From assembly GCA_026225945.1 (NCBI GenBank), contig JAMJFZ010001777.1, positions 1-64,000 of the forward strand: a stretch of 64,000 nt of DNA, in the 5' to 3' direction. Origin of the DNA: Cricetomys ansorgei (taxonomy: Eukaryota > Chordata > Mammalia > Rodentia > Nesomyidae). This document shows positions 21,290 through 32,819 of this stretch, in pieces. Each line of letters begins with the position of its first letter. Positions within the stretch are counted from its first letter, which is position 1. A model generated the notes under the pieces. It saw only the letters and a list, made by a program, of their open reading frames with translations, was not told where the DNA came from and did not search any database. A program made the position numbers and the translations under genes.

Positions 21290-22989
21290 TGTGGACATTC
21301 TTGACTTTCTTTAGCATCTCTTTCTTCTCTTTTCAGTTGTGTGGAGGTAACATTAAAATAGATTCAAGGTGGTAGGACTGACAAAAAAACAAACTCTAAA
21401 TGTTTATAGCATACAATTTTGTTAAGTTTTAATATTTGTCAATCTGTGAAACTCTCAGCACAAGTTAATGAACTCATTTTTCTCCCCCAAGTTAGCTTCC
21501 TACCCTTTCTGAATTTTTCCTTCTTATAGGCTTTCCCCACCATTCTAGCTGGCTAGCTGGTTAGCTTTCTGTTGTGATGCTACATGTATATGTGTGCATA
21601 CCTGATATTTATATGTGTACTATATATATAGTAAAATATATGTACATATATACATATGCATATATGTATGTATGTATACCTGTTGTACCAACCATCCTAG
21701 ACAGCCACTGGTTAGCTTTCTGTTGTGTTGCTATATGTGTACTTTGGACATAGTAGGTTTATTTGAGGTTCACTGTGTTGCTTTTCCACATTATAGACTT
21801 ATCTTTGGTCATTTTTATCTCTGTCCTTCATGCTGTATGCCTGGTGATTTCCTGAGGTCCGTTTTCTCATTCATGTAATCACCACCAGGGAAGAGATTTT
21901 ATCTTCCCAGGCTGTCGAATTGGTCTAAATCTTAGCTATGGTTTTTATGATCAAGGTTCCTAACAGTTCTTTTTCTTATTTACTTATCCATGTCTTATTT
22001 GTTTGTTGAGTTTTATCATTTCTTGTTATTTTTTAGAAAGTTTCCCATAATGTGTTATCTGAAGAGTCTAAGCATCTCTGCTTTCAGACTTGGAAATCAT
22101 TTCTCCACAATTTAAAGCTGAAACTCAAAGTCGCTGCCCTTCCTTCTCAGTATTTTCTTGCTTTGTGTGTGTGAGCGTGCATTGGTGAGGACACTTTCCT
22201 GGAGTTGCTAGCTTCTTCTCAGTCCTCCCACAACCTGTCTTCACTGTTCTCTTCTTCCCAGGAAGTTCGGAGCCTTTAAATCTAATTCAATTTAAGAAAT
22301 AATACAGTTACAGACACCCAACCAATGGATGACTTGTTTCAATTTTTTGTACATAAAAGGGAATATCAAAGCACAGTCTCAGAACACCATATTCATTTCT
22401 TGTGGAGTAAGCGACCATTTTGAAGATGACTCATTTAGAATAATAATGGTGTAAATTATTTTCATGGTCAAATTGATGTCTGAATTTCTAAAATAAGTGA
22501 ACTGTAGAATTCTGTGAAAGTAATTATATTTTGTTCACGAACTAGCTTCAGAGATTTTAATATTTTCATTCACATCTGTGAGGACAAGAGTTCTAGTGTC
22601 AGTCTTGGTGATTTGGTATTAAAAACCAAAAACTAGAGGTCTTGCTTATCTCATACCAAACAGTCATGTTCCCCAGTTCTATGCAGGGAACCTTGAAGAA
22701 AGCCAGGCCCAAGTATGTTGTGAAGATTTTTAAGCACAGAATGGTCTGGACAGGGAGAAGTTTGTTGAGTCAATTTTTCCCCCAGTTATCCTGGAATTAA
22801 TACCAATATGCCAGACTTCTTAGTTGCCCCACAGAGAGAATAGCTTGTGAGGTTGTTCAGGAGTTTTATGGCGTTAGTTTTAGGAGTTTTAGGGTGTTAG
22901 TATTTTCTGTAAGATATGAAGAAGTTGTGTCTGTACATGTTTGTGTCTGTGCATGTGGGTAGGAGGTTTGCATGTATGTTGTCCCCTAG
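21290..22989. other. Unassigned, with a ~50-bp dispersed duplication
   Basis: A 31-base block beginning 'ctggttagctttctgttgtg' occurs at 21557-21587 and 21708-21738 (29 of 31 identical), on either side of a TATA/TATG-rich patch (21590-21680). No gene or repeat family recognised elsewhere. Confidence 0.5.
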
Positions 22990-23233
22990 GAGATGTCCAT
23001 GTTATTTTTAAGATGGAGTCTCTTTCTAAGTCTGGAGTTTGCCTACTCATCTAGACTGGTTTGGGCAGCGAGCCTCATGGTGGCAAGCAATCCTCTTGTC
23101 TGCTTTACCCGAGCTGGGATTATAGGCACGTACTGCTGTGTGGACATGGGCAGAGCATGTGGGCCACAGAGGGCTGAACTCAGCTTTCATGTTTAAACAA
23201 GCATCCTACCTATCAAGCCATCCCCTCAGTCCC
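22990..23233 (-). repeat. RSINE1/B4 composite SINE
   Basis: Reading the minus strand gives an ID-like head (tgaggggatggcttgatagg), 'agctgagttcagccctctgt', then a B1-like part, 'cgtgcctataatcccagctc'. The plus strand shows 'agctgggattataggcacgt'. Old copy. Confidence 0.7.
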
Positions 23234-23247
23234 ACAAGATTTGTCTT

Positions 23248-23269
23248 GAATTAAGGTTTGTCTTAATTC
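23248..23269. other. Perfect short inverted repeat
   Basis: 'gaattaag' (23248-23255) and 'cttaattc' (23262-23269) are perfect complements with a 6-base loop. A related 'ccttaattcaaac' recurs at 23292-23304, showing a local duplication. Confidence 0.6.
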
Positions 23270-24449
23270 AAACCCCACAGTCCCTTAAGATTTGCCTTAA
23301 TTCAAACACTTCCTTAGAGAAGCAATTCCCCTAGAATTCAGTGTTGTGTCTCTGAACTGTAGGATCTGGGGCATTTTTCATTGATTCCATAGTTAGTGAA
23401 CACCCTAGTGTGGGCTTGAGGCTGCTGTAGTCAACAATTAAACTTCAAGTTTGATTGATCTTACTTTGCAATAATTCCCCCTGGAGAAGAAAAATGGGAT
23501 AAACACTAAACCACCTCAAGCTAGATCCAAGGAAATAGACATTTGATTTTTGAACATTTCCATCTGAGTTAGAGCCTCTTGGGTGATACATTTGGAAAAC
23601 AGCATTTCATTTCAGTGAAAATGTGCTTGGCAACCCCTCCATATACAAAGTTCAACTTCAGGTCAAAGGAAAAAAAAAAACTCATTATGTAACCAGATTA
23701 TTAGCTATAGAGGAGAATTCCTGGCTTGGTCTAATCTGTTATAGGAAATGGATATTAACTCTTTTAGATTGCCAGTGTTATTTTGGTCATAGTGATTCTT
23801 AAAGTATTTTTACCTTGGAAACCTTTACCATGGTCTCTTATTTATTTAGATATCATCACATAAGACACACGATAGGTGGGGTGACTCCCTTCTTACTTTT
23901 CATGAATATTCAAAAATGAAGAAAGGAAAGTAGTTCCATAAATAAAAAGATCCTTTTCTAATTCCTGGCTGAAGAGGGGTAGGAGTGGGAGGTAAGGAGT
24001 GGGAGGTAGTACAGGGGTGGGGGTGAGGAGGTAGGGCAGGGACGCCTCCAAATCCCTGTTTAGGTGATGGGGAGTTGGATGTGGAGATTCTGATTTTCCT
24101 CTGTTTTGTGTCTCTCTCCATTCAATGTGACCTTTGGTGCTTTCACAGAGCACAGCTTCAGCTTCTCACCCTGCAGCAAAGCCAAAGATTAGCTTTGTAA
24201 TGGGGCCACGATATTCTGAAAATATTTGAACCTCATGAAAAAAATTAGATCTTAACATTTAAAAATTCAGAGTTTTATCTTCTTGCGGGGGAGGGGCGTG
24301 CAGGATCTGGTCACCTCAGGTCACTGAAAGGATTGGGAGGTTAGGAAATCTTTCTGCTCAGCCACAGCTCTGACCTTGCTTGCCTCCCTCTTTAAATTAA
24401 TAGCTGATTCCCTTCAGCCCTTGTTCTTGACGTTTGTTTTATGAAGCAT
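23270..24449. other. Unassigned non-coding stretch
   Basis: No repeat family or gene recognised. A purine-rich GGGAGGT/GGGGTG patch occurs at 23975-24040; two minus-strand ORFs across it (23893-24153) are low-complexity. Confidence 0.5.
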
Positions 24450-24640
24450 TCCCTGCACTGTTAGTTGTTCATCCAGCAAGTATTCGTCAGGAATCTGTGT
24501 TCTCAGGTCTGTGGGTACAGCAGTGAGCAAAATAGACAAGGTTTGTGACCTCAGGATGCTTAAATTCTGATGCGACGAGACAAGCACAAACAAAATATTT
24601 GTGCTGTTAGGTGTCAGAAGGAACAGTACATCTCCAAGTG
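24450..24640 (+). repeat. L2-like LINE fragment
   Basis: 'ccagcaagtattcgtcagga', 'gtgggtacagcagtgagcaa', 'aatagacaaggtttgtgacc' and 'tcaggatgcttaaattctga' match the L2 3' module in order. Confidence 0.65.
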
Positions 24641-25847
24641 TCAGACATTATTGCACCCACCTGGGTACACATGAGAATGGTGTTTGCCTGATTGTTCCTA
24701 GTTTAGTGAGGCTTTGCCAATGGGAGTGGGAGTGATGCTAGCCTCTGAGTAGAAACATTTGTTTCCTGGCTTTGACTTTCCCCAAAGTGGCTATTGTTTT
24801 GAAGAGGGCTGATGGAGCAGGACTGCCTTGGAGAGTCCCTCCACAGATTTGTCATAATGCTGTTTTTTAAGCCATGGAGATTTGGAAATTGGTTCTTCTG
24901 GCATTATAACCCTGGTCTGAATGGCAGCAAGTGGGAGTTAGGAGTGACAGGAGTGGGGGCTGAGCTCACAGATAATAGGATGGGCTGGGAATTCCTCTCT
25001 GAATAGATACTTGAAAGGTGACTTGATTAAAGGGAGTGCACGAGCTGATGAAGGGCAAGACCACTCTTGGTAGATCACTCCAGTAAGAGATGTACACTTC
25101 CCCGTAACATGGACTTGAAAACTCCATTGCTTTGCAGATTCTATTTCTCCTCCAAGTTTTCATTAAAATAAATATATTAATGCAGGTAAGATAATGACCT
25201 GTGTTGCTAGCATTTTCTGTCCATTGTCTAAAGTTTTGTGTTAAAGGTGTTGTCCACTCTCCATTTGATTCCAGCCTGTGACCAGGCTCTGCAGAATCCA
25301 TCAACACATTCATGCTGATTCTCAGCAGCGACAAGGACGGCCAGACAGCTTTCATCAGCTTGTTCATATCTGAGCTTATTCCCCAAGGGGGTGGGGGCGG
25401 GGTGGGGAGACGAACACACTCTATTTTGTTCCCTTTGGCCTGTTATGACTCTGTTTTAGAGAAACACATAAAGTAAATCAGCTCAAAGATAAAGAAATGT
25501 AATGTGTTTTTCAGCCGTGAAAATTGTCTTGGCTGCATGCAATTACTTTTTCTCTCAACGTGTAACAGTGATGTTTCAATTGTGCTGTCAACAGGCACTC
25601 TTTATTTTCTTATTCATAGGCATCATTCAGGTACTCAGTATGTTATAATTTAAATTCTGATTTTTTTTAAATATAAGCACATAAAAGGATGCCTTTTTAT
25701 ATGTCACATACACCTTAACCCACTGTGATGATTGCAATGTTTCTGCCTGCTTTAGATATCAAATGAAATATGAGCTGATTATTATAATAATCAAGATTAA
25801 ATAAGTAGGTCTTTTTAGCCCTTTCTGTTACTGCTTTCTTCATTCAA

Positions 25848-25879
<32 letters not shown>

Positions 25880-26869
25880 GCAACATAATGAACAAAAAAC
25901 TGGATCTGGTAATCTCTCAATTCTGTATTTTCTTTGTTTCTCATCTGCGTTATTGGTGCCCAGGAACTGTGTCTCTTACGAGCTTTTCTCCCCTGTACCA
26001 TGTGAATAAATGTAAGAAATATTCTGGCACTATTGTTAGAATAAAATCTTCTGGTCAAGAGAATAAGATCTGTGGCCTGGGTAAAGACTTAATGTTCCAG
26101 TTGGGTTGGTTCAATTACTTTGACCAAGGGACCATCCTGAGAAAAGTGGACTCACCCTCAACCGTGCTCAAGGGATAGGTGAAATAATTAGCCCTTTACT
26201 GAAATGTTGTACCTTTCCTTCCCAGGACCCCATTTCACATACCACAGCCCATAAGCCTGCCTGCTCTTTTGAATTCTTTAGAAGAGCATAGTTTCTTAGC
26301 TCCTTCCTATCCCATTTCTAACCATACTTTCCTTAACCCTCTGGGGTTCCCCCAACAGCTGGGCTTCCTTGCTCTCTTTTCTACAGCCTCCCTCCTGGCC
26401 ATGCAGCTGCTTATCTGCATGTGTCTGCCCTTCAGACCGGATTAAACAGCCTGGTCTTTTCACCTCTTATCCTCTGTTATCTTTCTCTGGGCAGCAGCTG
26501 AAGTTTGCAGCTTGCCTACCCTGGGGTTTCTCTTTAAACTCTCCTAAAATGGTCTTTGAGCTTTTGTTTGAATCCATTCTTAAATTATTTTATCACTGAG
26601 ACTAAGAATCCCAAGTAAGGCCCCTGATTATACCTGTATTACTATCAGGTGAATGGAAGAATGTGAAAGTCATTCGCTGACAAGATTTAAGTTTTGATAG
26701 CTTTAAGTTTGTTCATTGATTGTAAACTGCTTTGCACTCAGTGGATATTTTGGTGGTTCCATTTTGGAAAATAGTTGGAAAATGCAAGCAAAGAAACAAG
26801 TCTAAGCTATTCAAGAAGCACTCTGTATTCTTGTGAACGGGAAGAATCCAGCCCTTCAAGTCACATAGT
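24641..26869. other. Mostly unassigned non-coding stretch
   Basis: 24690-24935 ('ttgccaatgggagtgggagt', 'agccatggagatttggaaat') may be an ancient LTR but is too weak to assign. An AAAAC-rich patch lies at 25846-25884. A 133-codon minus-strand ORF (24966-25367) has no recognisable domain. Confidence 0.4.
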
Positions 26870-27000
26870 TTTACTGTGTGCTTTGAGCTATATGGTGTGC
26901 TAAGTTTTATAGCATAGTTTTCTTATCTCTGGGAACTCATGATCTCACTGAAGGAGTATTTAGACACCAGGAGCAAGTTAGAAGTGCTTGAAAGCAGAGT
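26870..27000 (+). repeat. Possible L2-like fragment
   Basis: 'gtgtgctttgagctatatgg' then 'tctctgggaactcatgatct' and 'cactgaaggag' resembles the L2 module, but with fewer matches than the other copies. Confidence 0.35.
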
Positions 27001-27282
27001 ATAAAGTAAGTAATACTGGCAATAACTATACTGGCAATAACTTCCACGAAAGACCAGGAAAAGGGCATTGGTGTTGGCTTTCTGGAGGAGTAAGATACAA
27101 GATGGATTTTATGCATTGGAAGGGATTTTGAAAGTCAGGAACATCCCAATTTTCAAAAAGAATCTACTCAAGAGGAGTTACTCTCCAGACGATAAAATGA
27201 TACTAAGCTACCTTGCTCTTAACTTTTGTTTAACTCTTACATGATTACATAGTTTAACTCTTAACTCTCAAATTGGACTAGA

Positions 27283-27630
27283 ATGACTGGACAGGGGGAG
27301 AGGAGAAGAAAAAGGAGGAGGAGGAGGAGTGGACGAGGAGGAGGAGGAGGAGAGGAGGATGGACAAGGTGGAGGAGGAGGAGAGGAGGTGGAGGAGGAGG
27401 ACAAGGTGGAGGAGGAGGAGGAGGAGGATGAGGAGGAGGACAAGGTGGAGGAGGAGGAGGAGGAGGACAAGGTGGAGGAGGAGGAGGAGGAGGACAAGGT
27501 GGAGGAGGAGGAGGAGGACAAGGTGGAGGAGGAGGAGGAGTTGGAGGAGGAGGACAAGGTGGAGGAGGAGGACAAGGTGGAGGAGGAGGAGGAGGACAAG
27601 GTGGAGGAGAAGGAGCAGGAGGAGGAAAGA
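27283..27630. repeat. GGA / GACAAGGTG homopurine-rich minisatellite
   Basis: About 340 bases of (GGA)n on the plus strand with nine 'gacaaggtgg' inserts at 27362, 27400, 27439, 27466, 27493, 27517, 27553, 27571 and 27595. Spacings are 38, 39, 27, 27, 24, 36, 18 and 24, nearly all multiples of three, so it grew by GGA slippage between inserts. The overlapping ORFs (Glu-Asp-Lys-Val, Arg-Trp and Pro/Ser-rich) are translations of the repeat. Confidence 0.95.
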
Positions 27631-27999
27631 AACAAGTATTAAAATACCATAGCCACATGAGGTAAGTGGGGGAAGATACAGACTTACATGTGCTTCTAAA
27701 TAACGTTTTATTCGAGCAGGGATACAAGAGAATGACTAAGGTAAATAGATCTGTCTAGGTAGATTTTCCACGTGGGAAATAAGAATACTACAATTTCATA
27801 GTTTCATGTTTTGGTTATACCCTGAAACATTAAACAATATGTCATAAAAATAAATACACTAGCGTGGATGGCATAGGTTAGCTGTGTTTTTTAGTATTAT
27901 AATACTGCAAACCAAAATATAGAATGGGTTTTCCCTTCCTATTTTGTTGCCTGGCCTAGAGATTCACTTGCATATCATAGAGCTTTAAAATAACTACAG
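27631..27999. other. Unassigned non-coding stretch
   Basis: AT-rich. No repeat or gene recognised. Confidence 0.5.
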
Positions 28000-28155
28000 C
28001 AGCTGTAGAGATAGCTTAGTGGTTAAGAACACTTTTACTCTTTTCAGTTCCCAGTACACATGTCAGGCAGCTCACAACCACCTGTATGGAACTCCAGCTC
28101 CAGGGGCTCTTATGCTCTCTTTTGGGCTTCAGTGGGTACCCATCCACACATAGCA
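28000..28155 (+). repeat. B2/B3-class SINE
   Basis: The tRNA-like head 'gtagagatagcttagtggtt' then 'aagaacac', 'cagctcacaaccacctgtat', 'ggaactccagctccaggggc' and 'cttatgctctcttttgg' is in B3 order. The 3' end runs into CATA and GATA arrays. Confidence 0.88.
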
Positions 28156-28211
28156 TGCATGCATACATACATACATGCATACATACATACACACAAGATA
28201 GATAGATAGAT

Positions 28212-28270
<59 letters not shown>
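28156..28270. repeat. (CATA)n-(GATA)n compound microsatellite
   Basis: CATA/CATG units (28156-28192) followed by about 17-18 GATA units with one deletion (28197-28270). It continues the tail of the upstream SINE. Confidence 0.95.
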
Positions 28271-29504
28271 AAAAAAATCTTAAAAAACAACTACAGTTCA
28301 AATGTTCTGGCTGATGCTAATTCATTAGAAATGATATGATCTTTTGATTCAATCAATTTATTTCTCTTGTAACTCTTCAGTGATGTTAGCCATAACATGG
28401 AACTTGGAGTTTTCAAAATCAAGGGCTAAAGGAGAAAGAGCAAAGGTACAGAGTGGAACCTGGAGGGTGGCAGATCGGACACTGGGCCTACAGATCTTCA
28501 AAATAGGTCTCAAAATGTGCCAAAGAGTTGAAGAACGGGGCATGGGAGGGAGTGGGAAACACACTTCCTCTCCCTCACAGTTTGGTTTAGATGAGAGCAA
28601 ATTCCAGAGTAGATATCAGGGTAGACGAATGAAAATTTAAGTAAATACAAAGTAGGCAAACTGATATAGTGGAATTTTTCATAGATAAATATATACATCA
28701 GTTGCATAAATACCAGAGTCAGGGACGAGGAAAGAAGGCCAGGAGGTTGGCCTGTGAGGGTTTGTTACTGGTCTCATCCTTTGACTATGTTTTTTGCTGA
28801 AGTCTCATTACATCAAGAAATCAAAGACTGTAGCAAAGGTAGGTTGAGTGATGACCCCCCCCCCCACTGCAGCAGCTAAGGAATGACCAGCAACCCCCCC
28901 ACCTACCTGCAGGCTGCAGCAGGTGATGGGTGCCTGGCTAGGATACTCAGAGCTGCTTCTTTTAGCCTTGGCCTGTTGCTCAGATATGGGGGCTGGACGA
29001 AAAGACCTCCTGAGACACTGTTCTACAAAGCCCTTCTTTGACATTGTTTGCATGTATTTTTCTTTCCAACAGCGTGTATATTTTAGAACATTTCCTATAA
29101 ATCATATAGCATGTGGTAAAAAACAACCACAGGTTTTCGAGGACAGGCACTGGGATTTTTTATGAGGAGAGACTTCGTTGTGCTGTCATTAGCTTCCACC
29201 TGTCTGTATAGTCTCCATCTGCACCTCAGACTTGGTAGGAACACATGTGAAATGGGCCATTGTCTTACCGAAGCACTTCTGACCATCAGGTTCCTGTTTC
29301 CTTAATGATACCATCGAGTTCGTTATCACCAGTCTCCAAAAACTGAGGTGCTGTTTAAAATCACGTGTTTCCCCTCACCAGTTTCCAAGTCATATTGGCT
29401 CTTCCTCAATACGTCATTTAGACTGCTCCTTCTTATATGTCTGAGTCTTAATGAAGGATGCCTTGTGAGTCTCGCTGAAGGCTGATTCTTCAAAGACAGC
29501 TTAG
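28271..29504. other. Unassigned non-coding stretch
   Basis: Includes an 11-base C run at 28855-28865. Overlapping ORFs of 60-98 codons on both strands have no recognisable features. Confidence 0.5.
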
Positions 29505-29685
29505 GCAGCAGATATCACTCGATTGGTAGAATATTTGCATAGCATTCAATAAAATAGGCATGGTGGTGAACACCTATAATCTCAGAACTCAGAAGGTAGA
29601 GATAGGAGCCAGAAGTTCAAAGTTATCCTTGGCGACAGAGCGAGATTGAAATCAATCTGGGCTACATGAGACAACTGGGGGGGCG
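29505..29685 (+). repeat. B4 (ID-B1) composite SINE
   Basis: An ID-like part ('gattggtagaatatttgcat') is followed by a B1-like part ('aggcatggtggtgaacacct', 'ataatctcagaactcagaag', 'tgggctacatgagac'). Confidence 0.75.
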
Positions 29686-29739
29686 GGTGGGGATTAATCT
29701 CATCCCACCGTCTATTTCTCTATTTAAACATTTTGCAGT

Positions 29740-29900
29740 GATTCTCAACTATTAATCTACTTATAATCATTGTATCTTTGTACTGTTTCTTTATACTTCA
29801 TACTGTGTCTTTATCCTCTTTCTATATACCTTATACTATATCTTTACACTGTTTCTACATCCCTAAAGTGTTATAAATCTCTGAATATATTATAATTTTT
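29740..29900. repeat. Degenerate ~30-bp tandem repeat
   Basis: Repeated 'tatctttgtactgtttcttt', 'atactgtgtctttatcctct' and 'actatatctttacactgttt' blocks form a diverged tandem array. Confidence 0.5.
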
Positions 29901-30005
29901 CTTTGAACATTTAATGGACTTTAATGTTTTCAAGGAAAAAATAGTTGTTCATTTATACCTGTATTTTTTCCATACTCATCCCTTTCTGTAGAACTCAAGT
30001 TTCAG

Positions 30006-30062
30006 CTGGGCATGGCAGCACAGCCTCGGCTGCATAGTGAGAGATGCTGTCCCCAAAACAAT
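30006..30062 (+). repeat. Internally deleted B1 fragment
   Basis: 'agctgggcatggcagcacag' joins directly to 'ggctgcatagtgagagatgc' and 'tgtccc', so most of the B1 middle is missing. Confidence 0.6.
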
Positions 30063-30162
30063 CCAAATGCCATCCCTCAGCATTTAAAAAACGTTATTTG
30101 TCAAATTAACTTATAAGCACTGTTAAACCGAACACAGAGTTGTGGGGGGAAGATACGTATTT

Positions 30163-30163
<1 letters not shown>

Positions 30164-30208
<45 letters not shown>
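30164..30208. repeat. (GT)n microsatellite
   Basis: About 22 perfect GT units. Confidence 0.97.
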
Positions 30209-30211
<3 letters not shown>

Positions 30212-30752
30212 AATGTAAGCTAGAACAAGCAGAACAAATCTTTCTCTCATACCAGAAAGAAACTATTTCTGACTAACCTTGGTTACATACATTGCTTAGA
30301 TGCTCTAGTGAGCTCAGTGGATAGCCAAAAGCATTAGCCACACTCACAGTGCGTACATAGTGTGGGGCTTCTGCTGTGAACCTTTGTCAAGAAAAGAAAG
30401 ATGTTCTAAAAATTCAGTCTAGCTTCATGTCTGGTGACTATATCACTACAAATATCCTGATAGAAAACGTTAATAATGCTCCCATTCTATGATTCGGTGT
30501 GCCAAGATACCTAATTTAACATGTAGGTTGAGTCAAAGTATAATCTCATCCTGTTTGATTGGATTTATGCCACAGTGACCTTGAATGTATCTCTCAATAA
30601 AATGCTGGGAAAAAAAATACTGATTTGTTTGTGGACAGTATCTTTCTTGCTTAAACATACCTACACACATATTGTAAGAGAGAGAATGTGGGGGGATGGA
30701 TGTGGGTGTTTGTGTGTATATGAGTACATATATGTGTTTGGCTGCGCGCGGG
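30209..30752. other. Unassigned non-coding stretch
   Basis: No repeat family recognised. Ends in GT/ATG-rich sequence and GCGCGCG next to the CA/GT palindrome. Confidence 0.5.
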
Positions 30753-30794
30753 CACACACACACACACGTGTGTGTGTGTGTGTGTGTGTGTGTG
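30753..30794. repeat. (CA)n(GT)n perfect palindrome
   Basis: CA repeats (30753-30767) meet GT repeats (30768-30794) without a spacer, giving two perfectly complementary 15-base arms centred between 30767 and 30768. Confidence 0.97.
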
Positions 30795-30995
30795 AAGGTC
30801 AGCGTTCACCTTTGGACATTGTTCCTCGGGAGCTGTCCAAGACAGCTAGACCTCCGCGGCCAGCATGGAGCACATGGGTCTTGCTGTCTCTGCCTCTCCA
30901 GGGCAGGGATTTCCGGTGTGTGTCACCACACTGTGACATGTACTAGCTGTGTGGCAATCACTTACCGTGTGCTATCTTCCCAGCCCTGAAGATAT
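30795..30995 (-). repeat. RSINE1/B4-like SINE, partial
   Basis: The plus strand shows 'gaaggtcagcgttcaccttt', 'ggacattgttcctcgggagc' and 'tgtctctgcctctccagggc', and ends 'tatcttcccagccc', consistent with a minus-strand B4 element lacking part of its middle. The CA/GT array is at its 3' tail. Confidence 0.6.
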
Positions 30996-31165
30996 AATTT
31001 TTAAAACCTTTTGGGAGGATGTTTCACTGAGAAGATATTTGAAAGATACTGTCCTGTATCTTCTGTCTTCTTTTACTTTCTGATAAAAAGTCAGATGATT
31101 TCTTACCTGACTATAATAACCTCTTTTTTAAACCCTTTCACTTTCTGTCATATTTTTTCCTTTTA

Positions 31166-31203
31166 ACTCTCTCTCTCTCCCTCCCTCCCTCCCTCCCTCC
31201 CTC
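31166..31203. repeat. (CT)n-(CCCT)n microsatellite
   Basis: CT units pass into seven CCCT units. Confidence 0.95.
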
Positions 31204-31224
31204 TGTGTATATGTGTGTGTGATA

Positions 31225-32185
31225 TTTATCATTTATCTTATTTTTTAACTTTTCTTTTTATTGGAAATAGATTTTTTCTGATATAATGTCTCCCGATTAT
31301 GGTTTCCCCTCCCTCTACTCCCAGTCCCTCCTCATCTCCCCTCCCATCCCACCCAAGTCCACTCCCTTTCTGTCTCTCTTTAGAAAACAAACAGGCTTCT
31401 CTGGGACAATAACAAAATAAGATAAAACTAAAACTAACACACTAGAATAGGACAAGACAAATGAAGGAAAAGAGCCCAAGAGAAGGTTCAAGAAACAAAT
31501 ACAGACACAGAGATCCCCTTGATTGCTCATTTAGGAATCCCATAAAAACACTAAACACAAGCCATATATATACACAAAAGACTGTAGAGTAAAAAGAGAA
31601 CAATAAAAATATATAAATAAAATAGAAATAAGATAAAATTTATAAAAAAGAAAACAAGGAGAAGCCCTGACCCCCATGGCATTATGAGAGTAGGAACCTC
31701 CAGTGAAGCCGTTGAGTTCGTTTTCTACTGCCGGGCATGGGGCCTGTCCTCAAGAGTGGCTTGTTTCTCCAGTGAGACTCCATTGGAGAAAACTGAATTT
31801 TCATTTTCAAGTGATTATCAATTGGAGATAGCTCCTGGGTTAGGAACGGGGGCATGTGTCCACTTCTCCTTTCAGCTCGAGAACCCCATCTGTAGCAGAC
31901 TCATGCAGACCCCGAGCACGCTGCCTCAGCCTCTGTGAGCTCTTCTGTGCACTGACCCTGTTGGTTCAGAGGTCCTCGTTCTCTTTGTGTTCCGAGTCCC
32001 CTCTGTACTTACTCTTTCCACCTCCTCTTCTGCAGGGTCTCCTGAGCTCCGAGGAAAGGGATCTGAAGGAGACATCCGAGTTGTGGCTGAGTGTTCCATT
32101 CCAAGGTATCTCACTCTCTGCATATTGTCTGGGGTTCTGTATTTGTGCCCACACCCATAGCTCCCTCCCCAATAAGTAACACAGA
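31225..32185 (-). mobile_element. Lx-type L1 LINE 3' region
   Basis: The left end is T-rich (complement of the poly-A), followed by 'ggtttcccctccctctactc', then A-rich 31380-31660. The block 'agtggcttgtttctccagtg', 'agactccattggagaaaact', 'tgattatcaattggagatag' and 'gcatattgtctggggttctg' matches rodent Lx/L1 3' sequence from memory. It has no ORF2 core, so it is a dead 5'-truncated copy. It ends at a CA array. Confidence 0.72.
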
Positions 32186-32187
32186 AA

Positions 32188-32188
<1 letters not shown>

Positions 32189-32238
<50 letters not shown>
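32189..32238. repeat. (AC)n microsatellite
   Basis: 25 perfect AC units. The CVCVCV ORFs on the minus strand are translations of it. Confidence 0.98.
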
Positions 32239-32240
<2 letters not shown>

Positions 32241-32819
32241 GAAAAGACCATGTGATACCACCATGTAGTCGCTGAAGGGTTTTCATTATTTTGAAAGGTT
32301 TTTTTTTCTTTCTGCTTCAGACTAAATTATTTTATTGGATTGTCTTAAAGTTCATGTCCACGATACTGTTATTACAATTACTTTTCAAGTATAAAACATC
32401 GCATTTTTCCTGTCCTAGGGTTTCCATTTGGCCCTTTTCTGGTTTCCATATCCATCTGAAGCCACTCTTTTCACCTGTTTCATTAATTTGTATATAATTA
32501 CCATAGCAGATGTTCCGTATTTTAAATTATGTTAACTAATTATAACGTCTGCATACCAGACATGAGTCTGTTTCTTTTACCTAATTTTCCCTTGATTGTA
32601 GAACACATTTTTTGTTGTGGATTTACATACGTAGTAACTATTTCTTTATATACGGAATGTGATGGTTGAAATATGCATTTTGTCATATTTCTTTACAGTG
32701 TATTAAGTTTTGCTCCAGTTAAGAGTTAAATGATCTTGAACCATGTTTATTTCCCCCAAATCCTAGGATAAAATTCTTAATACTTGTGTATAGTTTTTTC
32801 TTTTTAAAGCATAGTTCCG
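32239..32819. other. Unassigned non-coding stretch
   Basis: AT-rich. No repeat or gene recognised. Confidence 0.5.

Noticed and set aside
24966..25367. 133-codon minus-strand ORF with a partner in another frame
   Set aside because: Overlapping ORFs in competing frames and no recognisable protein features.
27278..27727. Long Pro/Ser-, Glu- or Arg-rich ORFs
   Set aside because: They are translations of the GGA minisatellite in each frame. Open frames are expected because the unit has no stop codon.
31926..32286. Minus-strand ORFs with CVCVCV segments
   Set aside because: They read through the AC microsatellite into the Lx L1 3' end.
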